Part shown: in pieces, positions 15,366-24,271 of the stretch
Layout of the letters: each line of letters begins with the position of its first letter
How positions within the stretch are numbered: position 1 is the stretch's first letter
Source: Bacillus safensis
Lineage (GTDB): Bacteria; Bacillota; Bacilli; Bacillales; Bacillaceae
Length of the DNA stretch: 64,000 nt
Direction: 5' to 3'
NCBI GenBank assembly: GCA_030159235.1
Contig: BSBG01000011.1
Location: 45,335 to 109,334 of the forward strand
Position numbers and translations under genes: made by a program
Notes under the pieces: model-generated
Databases searched by the model: none
Told to the model about the DNA's origin: nothing
Seen by the model: the letters and a program-made list of their open reading frames with translations, nothing else

Positions 15366-17654
15366 TTATGCGTGCTGCGCCAGCTTTTTACGAGCGACTT
15401 CAGCAGCAGTGACCATGTTTTTCAAAGCAGCAATGGTTTCAGGCTCTTGTCTAGTTTTTAGACCACAATCAGGATTCACCCAGAAGCGATCTGTCGGACA
15501 AACGTTTAGCGCATCATCAATGATGTGGCTCATTTCTTCAACAGATGGAACGCGCGGGCTATGGATGTCATAAACACCTAGTCCAAGTCCTTTTAAATAC
15601 GGATGCTTTTCTAAGTAATCGAGGAATCCGCCATGACTGCGTGAATGTTCAATTGTGATCACGTCAGCATCCAGGTCTTCGATCGTATCGACAATATCCT
15701 CGAAGTTACTGTAGCACATATGAGTATGAATTTGCGTGTCATTTTGAACGGACGATGTTGATAAACGGAATGACTCTGCTGCCCAGTTTAAATATTCTGC
15801 CCAATCACTTTCTTTGAGCGGAAGACCTTCTCTTAGCGCAGGTTCATCCACTTGAATGACTTGAATACCTGCTTTCTCTAAAGCTTCTACCTCTTTACGC
15901 AAAGCGAAAGCGATTTGGAAAGCAATGTCTTTCCGAGAGATATCCGTTCTTGGGAAAGACCAGTTTAAGATGGTGACAGGTCCAGTCAGCATTCCCTTGA
16001 CCTTTTTCTCTGTTAAGCTTTGTGCATAAACCGTCTCTTTCACTGTCATTGGCTCTGTAAACTCTACATCTCCATAAATGATTGGCGGCTTCACGCAGCG
16101 TGATCCATAGGATTGTACCCAAGCAAATTTCGTAAAGGCAAATCCAGCTAGCTTTTCACCGAAGTATTCAACCATGTCTGTACGTTCAAATTCTCCATGT
16201 ACGAGTACATCCAGGCCAATTTCTTCTTGAATATCAATCCATCTTTTTGTTTCTTTCTGAATAAATTCATCATACTCTGCATCTGTCCATTCATTTTTAC
16301 GCCACTTTTGACGAGCACTACGCACTTCGGCTGATTGCGGGAAGCTGCCGATAGTTGTTGTTGGAAGAAGCGGCAGTTCAAGAGATTCGTTTTGGATACG
16401 AAGGCGTTCTTCAAAGGCAGCTGGGCGTTTAAAATCTTTCGATGAAAGATTGTTGCGTTCTGCTGTTAGATCCGCATTTGTTCCTTTTGCGAACTCTTTT
16501 AAGGTAAGAAGTGCTTGTGCTGCTTCAGTGATGTCTGCATCAATAGCGGCTGCTCCTTTTGTTAAACCTTCTTTTAATAATGTTAATTCAGCCAGTTTTT
16601 CAGTGGCATAAGACAGTCCGTTTAATAGTTTTTCTTCAAGCTGTTCGCTTGGATGCTTTGCAACTGGCACATGAAGCAAGCTGCTTGATGGCTGCAGCCA
16701 CACTTCTTTCGGCTGAACGTCAGCAATGACTTCTGAAATAAAGGATAATCTTTCGCCAAGATCTGATCTCCAAATATTTCTTCCATCAATGACACCAGCT
16801 GCTAAAACTTTATCTTTCGGGAAGCCGTGCTTTTTCACTTGATCAAGGTTGCGCCCTTGATCATGGACAAAATCAAGACCAATCGCTTCAACAGGATATG
16901 TGATAAGCTCCTCATACGCATCCACTGAATCAAAGTATGTTTGAAGAAGGATGTTTAAGGCAGGTACGGATTCTTTAATCGTTTGATAGATTTCTTTTAC
17001 AGCTTTTACGTCTTCACTTGAAGCTGTGACAAGTGCTGGCTCATCAATTTGAACCCATTTGACACCAGCTTCTTCAAGTTCTTTTAAAACCTGAATATAA
17101 AGCGGCACTAGACGCTGCTGAATTTCTTTCACTTCATTTGCTTCATAGCCTTTAGAAAGCGAGACGAATGTATAAAGCCCAATTACAACAGGTTTTGTTT
17201 CAACACCAAACGCTTTTTTCGCCTTTTCATAGGCTTCAAGCGGTTTGTTGTGTGTGAGTTTAAATTCCGTGCTTTTTTCGTATTCTGGAACGATGTAGTG
17301 ATAGTTTGTATTAAACCATTTTGTCATTTCACTTGAGACGGCATCTTTTGTACCCCTTGCCATCGCGAAGTATGTATCTAGCGGGTCTTTTAAGCTGCGG
17401 AAGCGCTCTGGAATCCAATTGAACATAACAGCTGTATCCAGTACGTGATCATAGAAGGTAAAGTCTCCAGAAGGAATAACATCAATTTGTTGATCGATTT
17501 GCGTTTTAATGGCAGTTGAAAATTGTTCATCCAGTGTGCTTAAGAGGGTTTCGCGGTCTGTTTGACCTTTCCAATAAGACTCAAGTGCTTTTTTCCATTC
17601 TCTGTTTAAACCAATTCGGGGAAAACCTAGATTACTTGTTTTAACAATTGTCAA
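15366..17654 (-). CDS. metE: Cobalamin-independent methionine synthase
   Basis: 762 residues, equal to B. subtilis MetE. Transfers the methyl group of 5-methyltetrahydropteroyl-tri-glutamate to homocysteine. The N-terminus [20 protein letters not shown] is the folate-binding (beta-alpha)8 barrel. The C-terminal barrel holds the zinc ligands in the HTHMCYSNF and CGLKTRQ regions. The start is TTG 17654, eight bases after GAGGAGG; an ATG frame extension upstream runs into the leader terminator. It lies behind a cobalamin riboswitch rather than a SAM riboswitch, so expression should fall when B12 is available. Confidence 0.95.
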   Translation of the reverse strand: MTIVKTSNLGFPRIGLNREWKKALESYWKGQTDRETLLSTLDEQFSTAIKTQIDQQIDVIPSGDFTFYDHVLDTAVMFNWIPERFRSLKDPLDTYFAMARGTKDAVSSEMTKWFNTNYHYIVPEYEKSTEFKLTHNKPLEAYEKAKKAFGVETKPVVIGLYTFVSLSKGYEANEVKEIQQRLVPLYIQVLKELEEAGVKWVQIDEPALVTASSEDVKAVKEIYQTIKESVPALNILLQTYFDSVDAYEELITYPVEAIGLDFVHDQGRNLDQVKKHGFPKDKVLAAGVIDGRNIWRSDLGERLSFISEVIADVQPKEVWLQPSSSLLHVPVAKHPSEQLEEKLLNGLSYATEKLAELTLLKEGLTKGAAAIDADITEAAQALLTLKEFAKGTNADLTAERNNLSSKDFKRPAAFEERLRIQNESLELPLLPTTTIGSFPQSAEVRSARQKWRKNEWTDAEYDEFIQKETKRWIDIQEEIGLDVLVHGEFERTDMVEYFGEKLAGFAFTKFAWVQSYGSRCVKPPIIYGDVEFTEPMTVKETVYAQSLTEKKVKGMLTGPVTILNWSFPRTDISRKDIAFQIAFALRKEVEALEKAGIQVIQVDEPALREGLPLKESDWAEYLNWAAESFRLSTSSVQNDTQIHTHMCYSNFEDIVDTIEDLDADVITIEHSRSHGGFLDYLEKHPYLKGLGLGVYDIHSPRVPSVEEMSHIIDDALNVCPTDRFWVNPDCGLKTRQEPETIAALKNMVTAAEVARKKLAQHA

Positions 17655-17676
17655 TTCTAATTCCTCCTCTAAATAT

Positions 17677-17724
17677 AAAAAGACATTTACACTCAAGGTC
17701 AGGATTGATGAGGGCAAATGTCTG
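17677..17724 (-). terminator. Leader terminator of metE
   Basis: On the minus strand AGACATTT and AAATGTCTTTTTAT bracket a long loop just before the metE ribosome binding site. This is a plausible expression-platform terminator for the riboswitch. Confidence 0.6.
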
Positions 17725-17811
17725 GTTTAAAAAGACAAAATGTGTGTAGGAAAGAAGGCGTTAGCATAACTGACGCTTTTCCGACATCTCCTATCAACCC
17801 TAGGGGGTTTG

Positions 17812-17998
17812 ATGTGATAGAGCGGCTGGTATCCTGGCTGGTGAATCTATAAGCTATTCATTCTTCCCATTCTTATAACAGTGGATTCATGAGAAAAGCT
17901 CTCCTCACTCACAGTGGCGGGACCGCGCCGGATTCTCACCGGTCTTCCCAATTAAGACTCGACGTGTGATCGAATTACCGACTCTCAAACTATGAATT
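17812..17998 (-). ncRNA. Cobalamin riboswitch
   Basis: Minus-strand reading shows GAGAGTCGGTAATTCG at the 5' end, TTGGGAAGACCGGTGAGAAT and CCGGCGCGGTCCCGCCACTG in the core, then GAATGGGAAG and GCCAGGATACCAGCCGC, the B12 box. These match the conserved core of the cobalamin (btuB) class and not the S-box. The target is metE, the B12-independent enzyme, a logical target if a B12-dependent MetH exists elsewhere in the genome. Confidence 0.93.
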
Positions 17999-18009
17999 TA
18001 TTGTGTTCG

Positions 18010-18038
18010 ATTATATAACGTTCACTTCATTTCGTCAA
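18010..18038 (-). promoter_or_regulatory. metE leader promoter
   Basis: On the minus strand TTGACG and TATAAT are separated by 17 bp, ending about 12 bases before the riboswitch. Confidence 0.8.
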
Positions 18039-18061
18039 AGTAAATTTTGAATAATTTTAAT

Positions 18062-18099
18062 TAAAAAAATCCTGAGAAAATTCTTACTTTTCTCAGGAC
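18062..18099 (-). terminator. ispA terminator
   Basis: The minus strand reads CCTGAGAAAAG, short loop, TTTTCTCAGGATTTTTTT: a strong intrinsic terminator downstream of ispA. Confidence 0.85.
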
Positions 18100-18110
18100 C
18101 TCTATTGAAG

Positions 18111-19070
18111 CTATAGAGATAAAAGATCTGCTTCCAATGTTTTTTCTAAAAGGACATCAGGTGCAGTTAAATATAAAAATCCATTCCCCACAAGGGCTTT
18201 CGACTGCTTCAATGGAAGGGTTCTTCTGACAAGCTGAGCATAGACCTCAGGCTCTGTCAGCTTTCGCTGGAATGCCTCTTCTTCGGCATTTTTAATAATG
18301 GCTAGTGCACCGCTAACGTGAGGGGCAGCCATTGAAGTTCCTGTGAGTCTGCCATATTTATGGTTAGGGAGCGTGGACAAAATGTCTTCTCCTGGAGCGA
18401 CGAGGTCGATTTCTTTATTAGCATTGGAAAATTCAGAGGATTCTCTTGCAAGGGAGACAGAACCGACGGCAATGACTTCATTGTATGCTGCTGGATAGGA
18501 GAACTCTTCCGTACGCTCATCTCCGTCCCCTTCATTTCCTGCTGCGCATACAACAAGCACACCACTATTTACCGCATTTTGAATGGCTTCCTGCAGGGCT
18601 GGCTCATTGCTTGGACCACCGAGAGACATAGAGATAATGTCGACCTTCTGCTCTGCGGCATAGTTGATGCCATCAATGATCCATTCATATTTTCCGCTGC
18701 CATTTTCACCGGCAAGAACTTTCACGATGAGCAGCTTGGCTTCAGGGGCAACCCCTAAAATTCCGCCATTTTGATCTGTTGCTGCAATTGTTCCTGCTAC
18801 ATGGGTACCATGCCCATTGTAGTCTTTTACATTTTCAGCATCTCCATTGTCATCATCGGTAAAATTCTTGCCGCCGATAATCTGATCTTTTAAGTCGGGA
18901 TGCTTTGTGTCACAGCCTGTATCAAGGACAGCAATGGTTATGCCTTTTCCTTTGAAGCCACTTGACCAAAGTTCGGGTGCTTTAATCTCCTGAATACTTT
19001 CCGGCGTCTCTTTCGCTTCCATCACATTGGCTTTTACTTCATACGGAATTAAGCGAATTTCACCTTTCAT
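18111..19070 (-). CDS. ispA: Major intracellular serine protease IspA
   Basis: 319 residues, a subtilisin without a signal peptide. The catalytic triad is Asp50 (IAVLDTGCDT), His87 (NGHGTHVAGT) and Ser246 (GTSMAAPHVSGA); oxyanion Asn is in AAGNEGDGD. The N-terminal extension begins with LIPYEV, the short propeptide motif that blocks the active site in intracellular subtilisins and is later removed. It degrades cytoplasmic protein in stationary phase. AAGGAGGG precedes ATG 19070. It is a single gene with its own terminator. Confidence 0.96.
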   Translation of the reverse strand: MKGEIRLIPYEVKANVMEAKETPESIQEIKAPELWSSGFKGKGITIAVLDTGCDTKHPDLKDQIIGGKNFTDDDNGDAENVKDYNGHGTHVAGTIAATDQNGGILGVAPEAKLLIVKVLAGENGSGKYEWIIDGINYAAEQKVDIISMSLGGPSNEPALQEAIQNAVNSGVLVVCAAGNEGDGDERTEEFSYPAAYNEVIAVGSVSLARESSEFSNANKEIDLVAPGEDILSTLPNHKYGRLTGTSMAAPHVSGALAIIKNAEEEAFQRKLTEPEVYAQLVRRTLPLKQSKALVGNGFLYLTAPDVLLEKTLEADLLSL

Positions 19071-19448
19071 AAGAAAGCCCTCCTTATTTTGTTTTCAAAG
19101 TAGATTCAGGCTGCGTAATGTTATTGTATAAAAGAAACTTTTGATCGGAAAGGGTCAATTGTAATCATTTTTCAAGTCATCAATCTATGATCGAAAGTGC
19201 AGTTCTCCTCACTTATTGACGAAAGAGCTCACCTTTTGAAGAAAACTCTTGATATCATATGAAAATGAAGGAAATACTGCATAGTGAGCTTGCACCTGTA
19301 CAGATAAAAATGGGTGAATAGAACTAAAAAAATGGTGTTGCTAAACAACAAAAATAATTGATAGGTGAGTAGTGAGGAGAAGGGAGAACGAGAATGAAAT
19401 ACTTTCCCCAAAAAATATTTCATTCCCTAGTATTCGCTTCATGAACAG
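19071..19448. other. Intergenic region between ispA and a GNAT gene
   Basis: A 378-bp AT-rich region without a convincing gene. It must hold the ispA promoter (TATACAAT on the minus strand near 19120), but a matching -35 is unclear. An inverted repeat AATGAAATA...TATTTCATT is at about 19393-19424 and is not followed by a T run. Confidence 0.5.
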
Positions 19449-19928
19449 TTAGGTTAACAGCAAACTCATAATGATCTGTTCACCAATTGGACCGGTTTTT
19501 CTTCTACCTGTATCCTGATAGCCTACTTGTGAATACAGAGTCTGAGCAGGGATATTTTGATGATTTACAGCCAGTACGATCTCGTTATACGTAGGAAATT
19601 CAGAGGTGACGAATGATTTTAATAACGACATGGCTTGTCTGGCATACCCTTTTCTTTGCTGCGTCTGATGAATAGAGAATGAAGTTAACAACAAAGCGTT
19701 TGGGTTATTTGAATAATCCTTAACACGATCAGTGGCATGCAATACAAAAAAGCCAACCGGTTCCTTCTCATGAAGTATGACAATTCTGTATTGTCCTTCA
19801 GTGAACTCAAAATATTCACTTGGTAAAGCAGTGAATTTTGCTTGCTCTTTGTCTAGATCAAAAGACGTTAAGTCCTCTATATATGTCTCTGAAAAGTGTG
19901 TTAATGTGATGTTGTCATTTCTTATCAT
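19449..19928 (-). CDS. GNAT N-acetyltransferase
   Basis: 159 residues. The acetyl-CoA motif is QQRKGYARQAMSLLKSFV (about 90-107; R-x-x-G-Y-A), preceded by the beta strand LLLTSFSIH and followed by IVLAVNHQNIPAQTLYSQVGYQDTG, the standard C-terminal GNAT half. The substrate is unknown. AAGGAGG lies about 11 bases before the ATG, which is long but acceptable. It is isolated between ispA and ykoG and has no operon partner. Confidence 0.85.
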   Translation of the reverse strand: MIRNDNITLTHFSETYIEDLTSFDLDKEQAKFTALPSEYFEFTEGQYRIVILHEKEPVGFFVLHATDRVKDYSNNPNALLLTSFSIHQTQQRKGYARQAMSLLKSFVTSEFPTYNEIVLAVNHQNIPAQTLYSQVGYQDTGRRKTGPIGEQIIMSLLLT

Positions 19929-20148
19929 TAAGTAGTGTTCCTCCTTGTCATTTCGATAAATGAGTAAAAAAGCATCATCTATATGTATGTTGATAATAAC
20001 TTAATTATAGAACGTGTGTTCTTTTTGGTCAATGGTAAGTTCCTTTCTTTAGAAAAAATAAGATGTGAAGTTTGTGACTGTTCCAAATGATAAAGGCAAC
20101 ATATAATAATGGTAAGACAAGCTTGCCTTTTAGATAGGAGAGATAGAG

Positions 20149-20835
20149 ATGATCAAAGGGAAGATACTCGTAGTTGAAGATGAAAAGAAAATTGCAAGGG
20201 TACTGTCACTTGAACTTGAATATGAAGGATATGAGGTGACAGTCAAAGAAACAGGAATGGACGGACTTCAAGCTCTTGAAGAAGAAAGCTTCGATTTGGT
20301 GCTGCTTGACGTCATGCTTCCAGAATTAAGCGGCCTTGAAGTGCTGAGAAGGGTTCGAAAGACAAATACATCAACACCGATTATTTTGATTACAGCAAGA
20401 GGAAGTGTTCCTGATAAGGTAAGCGGGCTCGATCTTGGGGCGAATGATTATATAACAAAGCCTTTTGATATAGAGGAATTATTAGCACGAATTCGCGCGC
20501 AGCTAAGATTGAATATACATGCTCAAGAAGAAAAGGAGATAGAGCTGAGCATAGCAGATTTAACTGTCAATGAGAAAACAAGGGAAATACAAAGGGCGGG
20601 GCAAATGCTTGAACTGACACCGAGAGAATATGACCTGCTTGTCCATTTGCTGAAACATCAGCAGCAAGTGCTCACAAGAGATCAGCTTTTAACAGCCGTC
20701 TGGGGCTTTGATTATTTCGGTGATACAAACGTGGTAGATGTCTATATCCGTTATTTAAGGAAAAAAGTCGATTACCCATTCGAAAAACAGCTGATTCACA
20801 CAGTGAGAGGTGTGGGTTATGTGATGAAAGGATAA
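20149..20835 (+). CDS. ykoG: OmpR-family response regulator YkoG
   Basis: 228 residues. Receiver domain with D54 phosphorylation site (VLLDVMLPE), Thr82 and Lys104 (YITKPF), and acidic pair E10/D11. The C-terminal winged helix (about 130-226) contains LTPREYDLLVHLL and GYVMKG. It pairs with the histidine kinase encoded 3 bases downstream. Length and neighbours equal B. subtilis YkoG. Its likely targets are the two PepSY genes that follow, since both carry a TTCTCAT direct repeat in the promoter; that assignment is inference. Confidence 0.93.
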   Translation: MIKGKILVVEDEKKIARVLSLELEYEGYEVTVKETGMDGLQALEEESFDLVLLDVMLPELSGLEVLRRVRKTNTSTPIILITARGSVPDKVSGLDLGANDYITKPFDIEELLARIRAQLRLNIHAQEEKEIELSIADLTVNEKTREIQRAGQMLELTPREYDLLVHLLKHQQQVLTRDQLLTAVWGFDYFGDTNVVDVYIRYLRKKVDYPFEKQLIHTVRGVGYVMKG

Positions 20836-20838
20836 AGA

Positions 20839-22188
20839 ATGAGATTAAAAAATAAGATTCAGCTTTATACGTCGTTGTCTTTGTTTTTAATGGTGCTGCT
20901 ATTTCATACGGCGATATATTTTATTTTTTCAATGACCTTGACCCAAAAAGATATGTCCCGTCTGTCTGAAGTGGCTGAGAATATTGCCATTGCGTTAAAA
21001 AAATCAGAAGAAGAGGGTCTTCCATCCTCAGAACTGCTAAAGGCATACCTGCCTCAAAACGGGATGATCCGTGTCGTGACAGAAACGGGTGAGTCAAAAC
21101 TGACTGTCACAAAGGAATCAACGTTTAGCTCTCTACCTTTTACATATGAATCTGGTCAGACGGCAGAAATCAAAGAATACAATCAGCATATGATTGCGTT
21201 CGCTGCCATTCCAGTTATTTGGACAAATGGTGAGATTGTGTCGCTTCAAGTATATGAAGAAATCGAAAATACAGAAGAAAACTTAGCGTTATTAAAAATG
21301 ATTTTAATCGCTGCAGGTATTTTGTTAATTATGCTTTCCTATTTTGCAGGCCACATTTTAACCAAACAAATTGTTCGCCCGATTAGTCGAATGACCAATA
21401 CGATGAAAGCAAGTATGAAGGAAAAGGCATTTAAACGAATTGAATTAACAGGCGATTCAAAGGATGAACTATATCAAATGGGACAAACCTTTAATGAAAT
21501 GTCCGAAATACTCGAGAAGCATTATGAGAAAGAACAGCAATTTTTGCATGATGCCTCACACGAATTGAAGACACCAATTACCGTCATTATGAGCTACAGC
21601 AATTTACTAAAACGCTGGGGACAAACACGTCCAGAGGTTGTAGAAGAATCCTCCCTAGCGATTCATGATGAAGCGAAAAAAATGAAAAGACTGACAGATC
21701 AATTGCTGACATTGGCGAAAAATGGTCAGCCGCTTTACTTGGATATGAAGCCAGTTGATCTTAGTCATTTGTGCAAGCAGATATGTCATACACTTGAAGT
21801 GGCGACCAATCGAACCATTCAATCTCATGTGCAAACAGATCAGCCGCTTATCGCGGAAGGAAACGAAGAGAAAATCAAACAGCTTTTGACCATCTTGATT
21901 GATAATGCGGTCAAATATAGTGCAGAGTCAGTTGATGTAACCTGCGGAAAGGCAGGAGACAAGCCATTTATTTCAGTGATTGATCAAGGAATTGGCATAA
22001 AAGAAGAGGTTCTGCCGAAAATCTTTGACCGTTTTTTCCGTGTGGATGAAGCGAGAAACAGTGAGACGGGCGGAACCGGACTTGGCCTTTCAATTGCGAA
22101 GCAAATTGCAGAAGAGCATGGAGCCGAGCTGAAGGTAGACAGCCGTATCGGCGAAGGGACAACTATGACCATTCTTTTTCAGAAATAA
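20839..22188 (+). CDS. ykoH: Sensor histidine kinase YkoH
   Basis: 449 residues. First membrane span about 11-33, extracellular sensor loop about 34-150, second span about 153-172, HAMP linker (IVRPISRMTNTM), HisKA with H241 (HDASHELKTPIT), and an ATPase domain with LIDNAVKYS, DQGIGI and GGTGLGLSI. It should phosphorylate YkoG. The 115-residue external loop has no recognised ligand site. AAAGGATAAAGA spans the 3-base gap to ykoG, so the pair is coupled. The stimulus is unknown; cell-envelope or metal signals are possible given the PepSY neighbours. Confidence 0.93.
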   Translation: MRLKNKIQLYTSLSLFLMVLLFHTAIYFIFSMTLTQKDMSRLSEVAENIAIALKKSEEEGLPSSELLKAYLPQNGMIRVVTETGESKLTVTKESTFSSLPFTYESGQTAEIKEYNQHMIAFAAIPVIWTNGEIVSLQVYEEIENTEENLALLKMILIAAGILLIMLSYFAGHILTKQIVRPISRMTNTMKASMKEKAFKRIELTGDSKDELYQMGQTFNEMSEILEKHYEKEQQFLHDASHELKTPITVIMSYSNLLKRWGQTRPEVVEESSLAIHDEAKKMKRLTDQLLTLAKNGQPLYLDMKPVDLSHLCKQICHTLEVATNRTIQSHVQTDQPLIAEGNEEKIKQLLTILIDNAVKYSAESVDVTCGKAGDKPFISVIDQGIGIKEEVLPKIFDRFFRVDEARNSETGGTGLGLSIAKQIAEEHGAELKVDSRIGEGTTMTILFQK

Positions 22189-22197
22189 ATGGGTCTT

Positions 22198-22229
22198 TTC
22201 TCATCAATTTCTCATTTCCTCCTTATAAA
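22198..22229 (+). promoter_or_regulatory. Direct-repeat operator and -10 before the first PepSY gene
   Basis: TTCTCAT-CAAT-TTCTCAT (22198-22215, period 11) covers the -35 position of a TATAAA -10 box (22224-22229). The same 7-4-7 repeat occurs before the second PepSY gene. The geometry fits binding of an OmpR-type regulator as an activator. Confidence 0.6.
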
Positions 22230-22256
22230 ATAGGAAAATAGGAAGGGGGCGCTGCA

Positions 22257-22946
22257 TTGTCTAGAAAAACGAAAATGGTGCTTGCGCTCGCAGGATGCCT
22301 TGTGATTCTTGCGGCCTTTGCCATGCTCATGATCCAAACCATAGATCAAAAAATATTAAGTGAAGCAGAAATCAAAAAAATGATCGCAAAAGACTACAAT
22401 GGAAACATTACACATATTGATTTAATCAATCATAAACAAGACTATACATTGACGCTGGAAAATTCAAATGGCATCTATCAGGTCATTGCATCTTCTGCAA
22501 GCGGTCAAATGAAAGAAATCAGACAGTTAAAAAGCTATCAAAAGCCAAATGAAAAAAATGCTGAACTTCAAGCAGAAGAAGCGGCAGTGAAAAAAGTGAA
22601 TGGTACCGTGATTCAAAAGAAAGAAAAAGCAGATCGTTTTACCTTTACGATTCAATCAAAAAAAGAATTGTATCAAGTCGATGTTGATAAAGAAACGTTT
22701 AAGGTGATCGAAGCAGAAAAGAAAAAGCCTGCCTCTAAAGAAAAGAAACTCACAAAAATAACAGTAGAAGAAGCCATTCAAATTGCTGTAAAAGAAGTCG
22801 GAGGGACAGTAGATGATGCCGATCTTGAAACCTTTAGTGGCATGCTCGTGTTTGAAGTGGAGCTGGATTTGCCTGACGGCAGAGAGGCAGAGGTGCTTGT
22901 GAACGCCTATACAGGAGACATTGAAGGCATTACGTACGAAAACTAA
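22257..22946 (+). CDS. Membrane-anchored PepSY-domain protein
   Basis: 229 residues. An N-terminal signal anchor (LALAGCLVILAAFAMLMI) is followed by an extracytoplasmic region with repeated PepSY-like modules (KITVEEAIQIAVKEVGGTV, VEVLVNAYTGDIEGI type endings). PepSY domains are small modules thought to inhibit or modulate peptidases at the cell surface. The start appears to be TTG 22257 after GGAAGGGGG. It lies directly behind ykoGH, and the operator upstream suggests control by YkoG. It probably corresponds to one of B. subtilis ykoI/ykoJ; I cannot say which. Confidence 0.78.
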   Translation: MSRKTKMVLALAGCLVILAAFAMLMIQTIDQKILSEAEIKKMIAKDYNGNITHIDLINHKQDYTLTLENSNGIYQVIASSASGQMKEIRQLKSYQKPNEKNAELQAEEAAVKKVNGTVIQKKEKADRFTFTIQSKKELYQVDVDKETFKVIEAEKKKPASKEKKLTKITVEEAIQIAVKEVGGTVDDADLETFSGMLVFEVELDLPDGREAEVLVNAYTGDIEGITYEN

Positions 22947-22951
22947 TCCTT

Positions 22952-22969
22952 TTCTCATGATATTCTCAT
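22952..22969 (+). promoter_or_regulatory. Direct-repeat operator before the second PepSY gene
   Basis: TTCTCAT-GATA-TTCTCAT, period 11, matches the repeat at 22198-22215 in both 7-mers. A candidate -10 TATGAT lies at 23002-23007, so the operator is centred near -50 relative to the start. Confidence 0.6.
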
Positions 22970-23039
22970 GTTTCTTTCCTTCCTTTATCATCTTGTTTTT
23001 TTATGATATAGAAGAAATCAAACAGAGGAGGAAATAAAT

Positions 23040-23558
23040 ATGATGAAAAAAATACTAGTAGCTACAGCATTAACGGGAACTCTTGTCGCAGGTGGTTTCT
23101 CACTTCAAGCACTAAATACAAATCAAACAGCTAATGCTGAGCAAGTGGTGCAAAAAAAATCATCTTTTGTCTCAAAGAAACAAGCTGAAAAAGCAGCCTT
23201 AAAAGTAGTCAAAGGCTACGTAGATGATGTGGATCTTGAGCGCAAAAAAGGAAAATGGGTGTATGAGGTCGAGATTAAAAAAGGCGGCTTTGAATATAAA
23301 GTATATGTTGATGCAAAAACAGGAAAAGCGCTGAATGATCCAGTGAAAGAAAAGAAGAAAAATGTGAAGATCACGAAAAAACAGGCTGAAAAAATTGCCC
23401 TTGCAAAAGTAAAAGGCACAGTCACTGATTCTGATCTAGATAAAGAAAATGGTGTGTACATTTACGAAATTGAAATCACTACACCAAGCGGCGAGGAAGT
23501 TGATTTTGAAATTTCCGCTAAAACAGGCAAAATCCTAAAACAAGAATGGGATGATTAA
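23040..23558 (+). CDS. Secreted PepSY-domain protein
   Basis: 172 residues. Basic start MMKKI, a hydrophobic signal core and a predicted cleavage after ANA (about residue 33), then two tandem PepSY units: SKKQAEKAALKVVKGYVDDV...VDAKTGKAL and TKKQAEKIALAKVKGTVTDS...ISAKTGKIL. The mature protein is Lys-rich. AGAGGAGGAAAT precedes the ATG. It is probably exported into the wall zone and co-regulated with the preceding gene. No enzymatic residue is expected in this domain. Confidence 0.82.
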   Translation: MMKKILVATALTGTLVAGGFSLQALNTNQTANAEQVVQKKSSFVSKKQAEKAALKVVKGYVDDVDLERKKGKWVYEVEIKKGGFEYKVYVDAKTGKALNDPVKEKKKNVKITKKQAEKIALAKVKGTVTDSDLDKENGVYIYEIEITTPSGEEVDFEISAKTGKILKQEWDD

Positions 23559-23565
23559 GCCATCA

Positions 23566-23598
23566 CCAAACCTTACACTTTCATGTGTAAGGTTTTTT
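23566..23598 (+). terminator. Terminator after the PepSY gene
   Basis: AAACCTTACAC, TTTCAT loop, GTGTAAGGTTTTTT. Confidence 0.85.
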
Positions 23599-23634
23599 CA
23601 TTGGGACAAACTACGGGAAAGGAGGCGAGAGATT

Positions 23635-23775
23635 ATGAAGAAAAAAGAAGAAGAGCAGACAATGGACTATGCGGAATATGTTCCGCATCCTGATGGAGAA
23701 GGATATGCTTTGTTTTTGCATGATTCCTTTCATCTCCTCTCCCAAGAGGATATGAATCAGCCAGAAGAGGAATAA
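23635..23775 (+). CDS. Small acidic protein, unknown
   Basis: 46 residues beginning MKKKEEEQTMDYAEYVPHPD and ending in an acidic tail (NQPEEE). AAAGGAGGCGAG precedes the ATG and a terminator follows at 23787-23823, so it looks like a self-contained gene. No membrane span and no family are recognised. Confidence 0.55.
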   Translation: MKKKEEEQTMDYAEYVPHPDGEGYALFLHDSFHLLSQEDMNQPEEE

Positions 23776-23786
23776 AAGACCTGTAA

Positions 23787-23823
23787 TGGCGATGGTCAAC
23801 CTGTCCATCGCTCTTTTTTTAAA
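23787..23823 (+). terminator. Terminator of small acidic ORF
   Basis: GCGATGG, loop, CCATCGCTCTTTTTTT. Confidence 0.75.
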
Positions 23824-23907
23824 AAAGTAAGCGGATACATGAGGAATCTTGGCATCTTGCTTATTGACATCATTCCGCTTTTTCTGTAATCTCAGTGTGT
23901 TAACAAT

Positions 23908-24068
23908 ATGAGACTTCGTTAGGTGAGGCTCCTGTATGGAGATACGCTGCTGCCCAAAAATGTCCAAAGACGCCAATGGGTCAACAGAAATCATCGACAT
24001 AAGGTGATTTTTAATGCAGCTGGATTTATCCTATGCCATACAGTGCTAAAGCTCTACGATTGAAGGAG
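23908..24068 (+). ncRNA. M-box (ykoK) magnesium riboswitch
   Basis: The conserved ykoK leader core is easily read: CTTCGTTAGGTGAGGCTCCT (from 23914), ATACGCTGCTGCCCAAAAAT, GACGCCAATGGGTCAACAG, ATCATCGACATAAGGTGAT, and GCCATACAGTGCTAAAGCTC. With Mg2+ bound the RNA favours the downstream terminator and silences mgtE. The same element precedes mgtE in B. subtilis. Confidence 0.96.
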
Positions 24069-24092
24069 CAAGTGTTTATTTTGTCATGCTTA

Positions 24093-24127
24093 CAAAGCGC
24101 CTTCATTCAGTTGAAGGTGCTTTTTTA
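24093..24127 (+). terminator. M-box terminator
   Basis: GCGCCTTCA, TTCAG loop, TTGAAGGTGC, TTTTTT. This is the expression platform of the Mg2+ riboswitch. Confidence 0.85.
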
Positions 24128-24147
24128 TGAGAAAAGGAGGTGTGGGG

Positions 24148-24240
24148 ATGGATCATCCCGATTCGAGACACATAGAGAGTATGTCAAAAGATCAGATTGA
24201 CGCATCAGATAGAGGAGATCCTGACCCCCGCACATTCTAA
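24148..24240 (+). CDS. Putative 30-residue leader peptide of mgtE with DPDP run
   Basis: An ATG behind AAAAGGAGGTGTGGGG opens a 30-codon ORF downstream of the M-box terminator and 39 bases before mgtE. The peptide starts MDHPDSRHIESM, is rich in Asp, and ends GDPDPRTF. Asp/Glu-Pro runs destabilise translating ribosomes at low Mg2+, the mechanism of the E. coli mgtL leader (MEPDP). The DPDP codons lie in the 5' arm of a hairpin whose 3' arm, TATCTCC, is complementary to the mgtE Shine-Dalgarno. Expression and function are inference. Confidence 0.5.
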   Translation: MDHPDSRHIESMSKDQIDASDRGDPDPRTF

Positions 24241-24271
24241 GGGATTCGGGTATCTCCTGACTTTGGGGAGG
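24214..24271 (+). promoter_or_regulatory. Alternative hairpins between the leader ORF and the mgtE ribosome binding site
   Basis: GGAGAT (24214-24219) plus ACCC (24224-24227) can pair with GGGTATCTCC (24248-24257). The same ATCTCC/CTCC can instead pair with GGGGAG of the mgtE Shine-Dalgarno (24265-24271). The two pairings exclude each other, so translation of the leader ORF could set access to mgtE. Not folded computationally. Confidence 0.45.

Noticed and set aside
19393..19424. Inverted repeat AATGAAATA...TATTTCATT as a terminator for the GNAT gene
   Set aside because: No T run on the minus strand after the stem, and it is AT-rich enough to arise by chance.
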